DNA from: Clostridiales bacterium UBA3953
GTDB lineage: Bacteria; Bacillota; Clostridia; Oscillospirales; CAG-272
DNA: 44,258 nucleotides
Direction: 5' to 3'
Assembly: GCA_002385415.1 (NCBI GenBank)
Contig: DGDL01000039.1
Span: 1-44,258 of the forward strand
A program made the translations under genes and the position numbers. Under the pieces are notes generated by a model. It had not been told where the DNA came from, did not search any database, and saw only the letters and a program-made list of their open reading frames with translations. Numbering within the stretch: the stretch's first letter is position 1; every line of letters begins with the position of its first letter. This document shows, one piece after another, positions 39,898-44,258 of this stretch.

Positions 39898-41421
39898 GTG
39901 CGCAACAAAATCAAGGCTGCCATCATCTTCGTGCTCGTCACTGTGGCGATACTCGTGCTTGCCTCTTGCTCCGACCCGGCGGACTCGGGCGATGCCGGCC
40001 CGGCATCCGAAACCGCGGCCGAAGAAACTACGCTCGACGAGCTCGAGTCGCGGGCCGCAATCCCCGACGACCTGCCCGAAGAGGACTTTGGGGGCTATCT
40101 TTTCCGGATAGCGACCCGCTCGGACGAGTATTCCATTTGCGACCATCTCGGCGACCTGTATGCCGAACAGCTTACCGGTGATGTTATCAGCGACGCCGTA
40201 TTTAACCGCAACAGAAAGGTCGAAGAACGCTTCAACTTCAAAATCAAGCCGATTGTCATCGATTCGAAAGACGAAGCCAACCCGACCAACGTGTTCAAGC
40301 GCAGCGTGCTCGCGGGCGACGACGAGTACGACATGATAATCGACCACATGATTCACATGGGAATGGCGGGACTTTCCCATGTGTTCTATAACTGGTATGA
40401 CGTCCCTCACATCAATTTCGAAAAGCCGTGGTGGGTGGACGATGCCACGACCAAACTTACCATCGACGGCAAGTCGTTTTTTGCCATCGGCGACCTGTCG
40501 TATAACTCGATTGACTATACATATTGTATGTTCTTCAACAAGCGGCTTTTGACTGACTATGGAATCGAGCAGCCGTATAAGACAGTGCGGGATCGCGGCT
40601 GGACGATTGACTATTTAATTTCTATAACCAAAGACGTCTATCAGGATCTCAACAGCAACCAGCAGGTAGACGAGGAAGACGACCTGTTCGGTTTTGTTTC
40701 AAACGGGTACAGCGCGACGGTCACATATACCTGGGCCTTTGACAACCCTGTCACTTTGCCGGATGATGAGGGCTATCCGCAGCTTGTGCTCAACAACGAG
40801 AAAACGCCTGCCATACTCGAAAAGCTCAACTCATTTTTCAACGATTACACCGGCGTGAGCGTGCTGCTTCCCGGCGCGACAAAGAGCGGCAAGAGCTGGG
40901 TCGACTATGTGCCCGACATGTTCACCGACGGCAGGGCGATGATAATAACGGGCATGTTCGTGTATACCAGACTGCATTTTCGCGATTTTGAGGACGATTA
41001 CGGTATTTTGCCATATCCGCTGTGGGACGAAAAGCAAAAGGAATACTACACAATGCTTGACGGCCATGGGCCGCTGATGGGTATACCGGTTACGGTACAG
41101 GACACAAAGCGCACAGGCATTATAGTTGAGGCGCTGTCGGCGGAAGGCTATAAACTTGTCACGCCGGCGTATTATGACGTCGCGCTGAAAACCAAGTTCA
41201 CGCGTGACGAGGAGTCGGCGGAGATGATAGATCTGGTGCTCGCGGGCCGCACGTTCGATTTCGGCTATATGTACGACGGCTGGAACGGCATGGCGTTCTA
41301 TCTGCAGACAATGCTCACGCAGAGGAACACCAACTTCGCTTCGTTCTACCGGTCGAACGAAAAGAGGGTGCTCAATTACTACAGCCAGGTTATCGAGGCG
41401 TATCAGGAATATCAGCAGTGA
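39898..41421 (+). CDS. Extracellular solute-binding lipoprotein (copy 2)
   Basis: This 507-residue lipoprotein has a signal peptide and a lipobox VLASC with lipidated Cys24. It is probably a sugar-binding receptor of an ABC importer encoded elsewhere. The start is GTG 39898 with GTGAGGT 8 bases upstream; a GTG at 39883 is less likely. It carries DLNSNQQVDEEDDLFG, an EF-hand-like loop, near residue 250. It is closely related to copy 3 (43215) over its whole visible length and more distantly to copy 1 (11367). It is monocistronic with its own promoter and terminator. Confidence 0.87.
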   Translation: MRNKIKAAIIFVLVTVAILVLASCSDPADSGDAGPASETAAEETTLDELESRAAIPDDLPEEDFGGYLFRIATRSDEYSICDHLGDLYAEQLTGDVISDAVFNRNRKVEERFNFKIKPIVIDSKDEANPTNVFKRSVLAGDDEYDMIIDHMIHMGMAGLSHVFYNWYDVPHINFEKPWWVDDATTKLTIDGKSFFAIGDLSYNSIDYTYCMFFNKRLLTDYGIEQPYKTVRDRGWTIDYLISITKDVYQDLNSNQQVDEEDDLFGFVSNGYSATVTYTWAFDNPVTLPDDEGYPQLVLNNEKTPAILEKLNSFFNDYTGVSVLLPGATKSGKSWVDYVPDMFTDGRAMIITGMFVYTRLHFRDFEDDYGILPYPLWDEKQKEYYTMLDGHGPLMGIPVTVQDTKRTGIIVEALSAEGYKLVTPAYYDVALKTKFTRDEESAEMIDLVLAGRTFDFGYMYDGWNGMAFYLQTMLTQRNTNFASFYRSNEKRVLNYYSQVIEAYQEYQQ

Positions 41422-41429
41422 TCACTGTT

Positions 41430-41462
41430 AGGGGCGCGGTTTTGCCGTCGCCCCTTTGTTTA
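41430..41462 (+). terminator. Intrinsic terminator of solute-binding lipoprotein copy 2
   Basis: AGGGGCGCGG pairs with CCG(T)CGCCCCT over a T-rich loop, followed by TTGTTT. A perfect palindrome CAGTGATCACTG (41415-41426) overlaps the stop codon just before it. In 41463-41660 I see only an inverted repeat GGTAAAC (41538-41544)/GTTTACC (41574-41580). Confidence 0.8.
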
Positions 41463-41662
41463 TAATTTTCTGCATGTAAAAACACAAATCGCGTTGACCG
41501 GCGCGATACTCCGACCCTTCACTTATGAATTGTTGCCGGTAAACTTGCGCTTGCATCAGCGGGGCAACCCACTGTTTACCGCATGGGCTGCCGCAACTGT
41601 TCCTGTGTGCTCCGATGTGGAGTGGCGGCCGATCACCGTGTACATTTTGCAAAAATCCCCAA

Positions 41663-41697
41663 CAGAGGTTTACCTCTGCGCCGAGGCATGCTATATT
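41663..41697 (+). promoter_or_regulatory. Promoter and possible operator of sugar isomerase-like gene
   Basis: TTTACC (41669-41674), 17 bases and TATATT (41692-41697) form a moderate promoter. The perfect inverted repeat CAGAGG-TTTA-CCTCTG (41663-41678) covers the -35, a typical place for a repressor. Confidence 0.45.
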
Positions 41698-41781
41698 TGA
41701 TATATATGGATGTCTATTTTTGCCGATTTCCGCCTACAGAGGGCGACGGCGCTTCCACAAATACGCTTTGAGGTGATGGTT

Positions 41782-42600
41782 ATGAAACTCGGTATCGCAA
41801 TTCAGCTTTCGCACACCTCGCCTGAGGAATGGGCACAAAAACACAGGGCGCACGGGCTATCCGCCGTGGTTTTCCCGCTCGATTACACGGCTGATCAAAA
41901 GCTCATCGACGCTTATGCGCAGGCAGCGCGCGAGTACGGGCTGGTCATTGCAGAGGTAGGCGCTTGGTGCAACCCTATCGCAGCCGATCCTGCTTTGCGC
42001 GCGAAAAATATAAACTTTTGCCTGCGTCAGCTTGAGCTCGCCGACTATGTCGGAGCGCTCTGCTGCGTCAATATCGCGGGCGCGGCGGGCGAGGTTTGGG
42101 ACGGCGGCTACAAGGAAAATTACGCGCCCGAGACCTACGAGGCAATTGTCGAGAGCGTGCGCGCCATCATTGACGCCGTAAAGCCGAAACGTGCCAAATA
42201 CGCGCTTGAGACCATGCCGTGGATGTACCCCGACAGCCCGGAAAGCTATCTGCGGCTAATCGCCGACATCGACCGGCCGCAGCTTGGCGTGCATCTCGAT
42301 GTCGTGAATCTGATTAACTGCCCCGAAAGGTATTTCAACAACGCAGAGCTTACCCGCCGCTGCTTTGAGCTGCTTGGCGACCGGGTGCTGTCCTGCCATC
42401 TCAAAGACACAGTACTGCGCGGCAGACTGACGATTTCGATTGAGGAGACGTTCCCGGGAACGGGCGGTTTTGATATAGCCGCTTTTGTCGCCGAAGCCGA
42501 TAACGTCAACCCCGAGCTGCCCGTTATCATCGAGCACCTTGCCTCCGAGGAGGAGTATATACGCGCGGTTCGGTATGTGCAGGAGCTGGCGAACACATAA
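41782..42600 (+). CDS. Sugar phosphate isomerase/epimerase-like TIM barrel
   Basis: This 272-residue AP-endonuclease-2-fold protein has probable metal-site residues in YALETMPWMYP, LGVHLDVVNLI, LSCHLKDT and VIIEHLASEEEY. It likely isomerises, epimerises or dehydrates a sugar or cyclitol derivative. The start is ATG 41782, with GAGG 8 bases upstream; an ATG at 41710 lacks a ribosome site. It lies between two related solute-binding lipoprotein genes, which suggests that it acts on the sugar they capture. Confidence 0.87.
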   Translation: MKLGIAIQLSHTSPEEWAQKHRAHGLSAVVFPLDYTADQKLIDAYAQAAREYGLVIAEVGAWCNPIAADPALRAKNINFCLRQLELADYVGALCCVNIAGAAGEVWDGGYKENYAPETYEAIVESVRAIIDAVKPKRAKYALETMPWMYPDSPESYLRLIADIDRPQLGVHLDVVNLINCPERYFNNAELTRRCFELLGDRVLSCHLKDTVLRGRLTISIEETFPGTGGFDIAAFVAEADNVNPELPVIIEHLASEEEYIRAVRYVQELANT

Positions 42601-42612
42601 TCTCGTTCCTAT

Positions 42613-42660
42613 ATAAAAAAACAACCGCATGCACGGCAAAACTTGCCTGCATGCGGATTT
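42613..42660 (-). terminator. Bidirectional terminator between isomerase and DtxR-type genes
   Basis: CCGCATGC (42625-42632) and GCATGCGG (42649-42656), plus inner GGCA/TGCC, form a strong stem. The minus strand follows with TTGTTTTTTT; the plus strand with ATTTTATCGTTTT. It ends both convergent genes. Confidence 0.88.
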
Positions 42661-42673
42661 TATCGTTTTGGTT

Positions 42674-43048
42674 TCAGCACAACCCCGCCTCGCAGATGTG
42701 TTTTTTGATAGCCTCGAAGCTCTCGAAGCTGAGCACATGCTCGATTCGGCAGGCGTCCTCGACGGCGATTTGCTCGTCCACGCCGAGGTGGACAAGCCAT
42801 TTCGAGATAAGCGTGTGACGCTCGTACATTTTCGTGGCGATTTCCTTGCCTTTGTCGGTAAGCGTTATGGACCCGTCGGGGTCAACTTTTATATAACCGT
42901 TCTCACGAAGATTTTTCATTGCTATGCTTACACTGGGTTTTGAAAATTCCAGCTCCGCCGCGATGTCGATAGAACGCACCGACCCGTTGCGTTTGGTCAG
43001 TATATAGATGGTTTCAAGATAGTTTTCGGCCGATTCTTTTATCTTCAA
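42674..43048 (-). CDS. DtxR/MntR-family metal-dependent regulator
   Basis: This 124-residue repressor has a winged helix-turn-helix (SIDIAAELEFSKPSVSIAMKNL, about 26-47) and a metal-binding dimerisation domain. It ends before the SH3-like domain of long DtxR members. At the metal site it has C100, E103 and H104 in DACRIEHVLS, like DtxR (C102, E105, H106), and unlike MntR, which has Glu at the Cys position; H78 is also present. This suggests an iron-type sensor, by inference. The start is TTG at 43048 with GGAGGG 9 bases upstream. No metal transporter is adjacent. Confidence 0.88.
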   Translation of the reverse strand: MKIKESAENYLETIYILTKRNGSVRSIDIAAELEFSKPSVSIAMKNLRENGYIKVDPDGSITLTDKGKEIATKMYERHTLISKWLVHLGVDEQIAVEDACRIEHVLSFESFEAIKKHICEAGLC

Positions 43049-43095
43049 TATCGCTTTCCCTCCTCGCGGCGCGGTTGTATCTGTTCCTTTATATT

Positions 43096-43124
43096 ATGAT
43101 ACCACATTCTGCGGCGAAATGCAA
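43096..43124 (-). promoter_or_regulatory. Promoter of DtxR-type regulator
   Basis: On the minus strand TTGCAT (43119-43124), 17 bases and TATCAT (43096-43101), with extended TG-G. Confidence 0.65.
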
Positions 43125-43168
43125 ATAAATTGTCGGTTTGTATCGCCGCGGCATGGCTGCACTTGTGT

Positions 43169-43205
43169 CAAAAAAAGAAGAGGCGCGGCATTTCCGCGCC
43201 TCTTC
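43169..43205 (-). terminator. Terminator of solute-binding lipoprotein copy 3
   Basis: GAAGAGGCGCGG (43177-43188) and CCGCGCCTCTTC (43194-43205) pair perfectly over a 5-base loop. On the minus strand TTTTTTTG follows. Confidence 0.9.
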
Positions 43206-43214
43206 GCTTATGTC

Positions 43215-44258
43215 TTAATGGTCGTATTCCAGATAAGACTCGATAACCCGATCGTAATATCTTGTAGCTACCTTTTCGTTGGCTCTGTAGTACGACGCGA
43301 AATTGGTATTTTTCGCCGGCAGCAGGTTCTGCAGATAGAACGCCATACCGTTCCAGCCGTCATACATATAGCCGAAATCGAAGGTGCGAGTAGAGAGCAC
43401 CAGGTCGATCATCTCCGCCGACTCCTCGTCGCGCGTGAACTTGGTCTTAAGCGCAACATCATAATACGCCGGCGTCACAATCTTATATCCCTCTGCCGAC
43501 ATCGCCTCAACAATAATTCCCGTGCGCTTGGTGTCCGTCACCGTCACCGGTATACCGAACAGCGGCCCATGCCCGTCAAGCATGGTGTAGTACTGCGTCT
43601 GATTTTCGTCCCACAGCGGGTAGGGAAGGAAACCGTAATCGTCCTGCAGGTCGCGGAACATCATCTTGGCATAAAGGAACATGCCGGTCGCCAGCATAGC
43701 CCTGCTTTCGCTGAACATCCAGGGCACAAAGTCCATCCAGTTGCGGCCGTCCTTCATGGTCGCCGTAAGCAGCACGTTCACGCCGACATAGTCGTTATAG
43801 AACGAGTTGAGCTTTTCGAGTATCGCCGGTGTTTTCTCGTTGTTGAGCACCAGCTTCGGCAATCCGTCTTGGTCGAACTTGGTTATCGGATTGTCAAACG
43901 CCCAGGTGTATGTAACCGTCGCGCTGTACCCGTTGGAAACATAGCCGTACAGGTCCTCGTCGTCTGCCTCCTGGTTGCTGTTGAGGTCCTGATACACGTC
44001 TTTGGTTATAGACATCACATAGTCAATCGTCCACTCGTGGTCGCGCACCTTCTGATACGGCAGCGGTAAGGTGTGATCGTTCCAAATCCGCTTGTTGAAA
44101 TACATGCAGTATGTATAGTCGAGCGAGTTATACGACAGGTCGCCCAGCGCAAAGAACGACTTGCCGTCGATTGTCAGCTTGGTCGTCGCATCGGAAACCC
44201 ACCACGGCTTGTCGAAGTTGACATGCGGCACGTCATACCAGTTGTAAAACACATGGTT
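43215..44258 (-). CDS. Extracellular solute-binding lipoprotein (copy 3, partial)
   Basis: The gene runs off the right end of the window, so its signal peptide and lipobox are not seen. The visible 347 residues match copy 2 almost throughout: NHVFYNWYDVPH, WWVSDATTKLTIDGKSFFA, YYTMLDGHGPLFGIPVT, KTKFTRDEESAEMIDLVL and FGYMYDGWNGMAFYLQ. It also has DLNSNQEADDEDLYG, the EF-hand-like loop. It is convergent with the rest of the cluster and probably arose with copy 2 by duplication and inversion. Confidence 0.87.
   Translation of the reverse strand, partial: NHVFYNWYDVPHVNFDKPWWVSDATTKLTIDGKSFFALGDLSYNSLDYTYCMYFNKRIWNDHTLPLPYQKVRDHEWTIDYVMSITKDVYQDLNSNQEADDEDLYGYVSNGYSATVTYTWAFDNPITKFDQDGLPKLVLNNEKTPAILEKLNSFYNDYVGVNVLLTATMKDGRNWMDFVPWMFSESRAMLATGMFLYAKMMFRDLQDDYGFLPYPLWDENQTQYYTMLDGHGPLFGIPVTVTDTKRTGIIVEAMSAEGYKIVTPAYYDVALKTKFTRDEESAEMIDLVLSTRTFDFGYMYDGWNGMAFYLQNLLPAKNTNFASYYRANEKVATRYYDRVIESYLEYDH

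Noticed and set aside
43119..44069. 316-codon plus-strand frame
   Set aside because: Antisense shadow of the third solute-binding lipoprotein gene.
1..44258. CRISPR array, tRNA, rRNA, insertion sequence or prophage
   Set aside because: No regular spaced repeats, cloverleaf, rRNA core sequence, transposase or phage structural motif was found on either strand.

Overview
This window comes from a spore-forming Clostridia, probably an uncultured, fairly GC-rich gut member related to Oscillospirales. The evidence is a spoIIGA-sigE pair, a CwlD-type spore-cortex amidase, a zinc-type ribosomal protein L31, AddA helicase-nuclease, Shine-Dalgarno starts with many GTG/TTG start codons, and sigma-A promoters that often carry an extended -10 (TGnTATAAT). 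No rRNA, tRNA, CRISPR array, transposase or phage gene was seen. The gene content looks chromosomal.

Layout. Positions 1-752 are a poorly understood leader region. 753-2378 is spoIIGA-sigE. 2671-4254 holds a small acidic unknown protein (minus) and an orphan URO-D/MtaA-like methyltransferase. 4592-9007 is mostly housekeeping: a divergent Gfo/Idh/MocA oxidoreductase and rpmE, then coaE, a lytic transglycosylase and ogt with tight overlaps, then an OGG-like DNA glycosylase. 9123-14760 contains cwlD (minus), manA, an orphan solute-binding lipoprotein, a DUF6320-like membrane protein and a PF13679-like methyltransferase. 15006-24042 has a membrane diguanylate cyclase, an SGNH hydrolase (minus), a histidine phosphatase (minus), addA and a DUF1015 protein.

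24209-34323 is the carbohydrate region. A minus-strand operon encodes two Gfo/Idh/MocA dehydrogenases around a sugar-phosphate-isomerase-like TIM barrel. A divergent gene encodes a 1075-residue membrane-tethered protein of unknown function. They are followed by ahcY, a highly structured intergenic RNA candidate and a cytoplasmic GH29 fucosidase. 34679-44258 holds an XRE regulator with an in-frame downstream extension, a DUF1848 protein, a GNAT-sialidase operon, a flavodoxin, a truncated XRE-like protein, and two paralogous solute-binding lipoproteins in opposite orientation around a sugar isomerase and a DtxR-type regulator.

As a whole, the accessory genes suggest scavenging of complex glycans or glycosides: lipoprotein capture, fucosidase and sialidase-like enzymes, and a Gfo/Idh plus TIM-barrel set that resembles 3-keto-glycoside oxidation/elimination pathways. 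The transporters themselves lie outside the window. The two least explained signals are the structured RNA candidate at 32682-33015 and a family of near-perfect hairpins, core GGGGGAGCTTTT/AAAAGCTCCCCC, found 10-45 bases after the stop codons of many unrelated genes.
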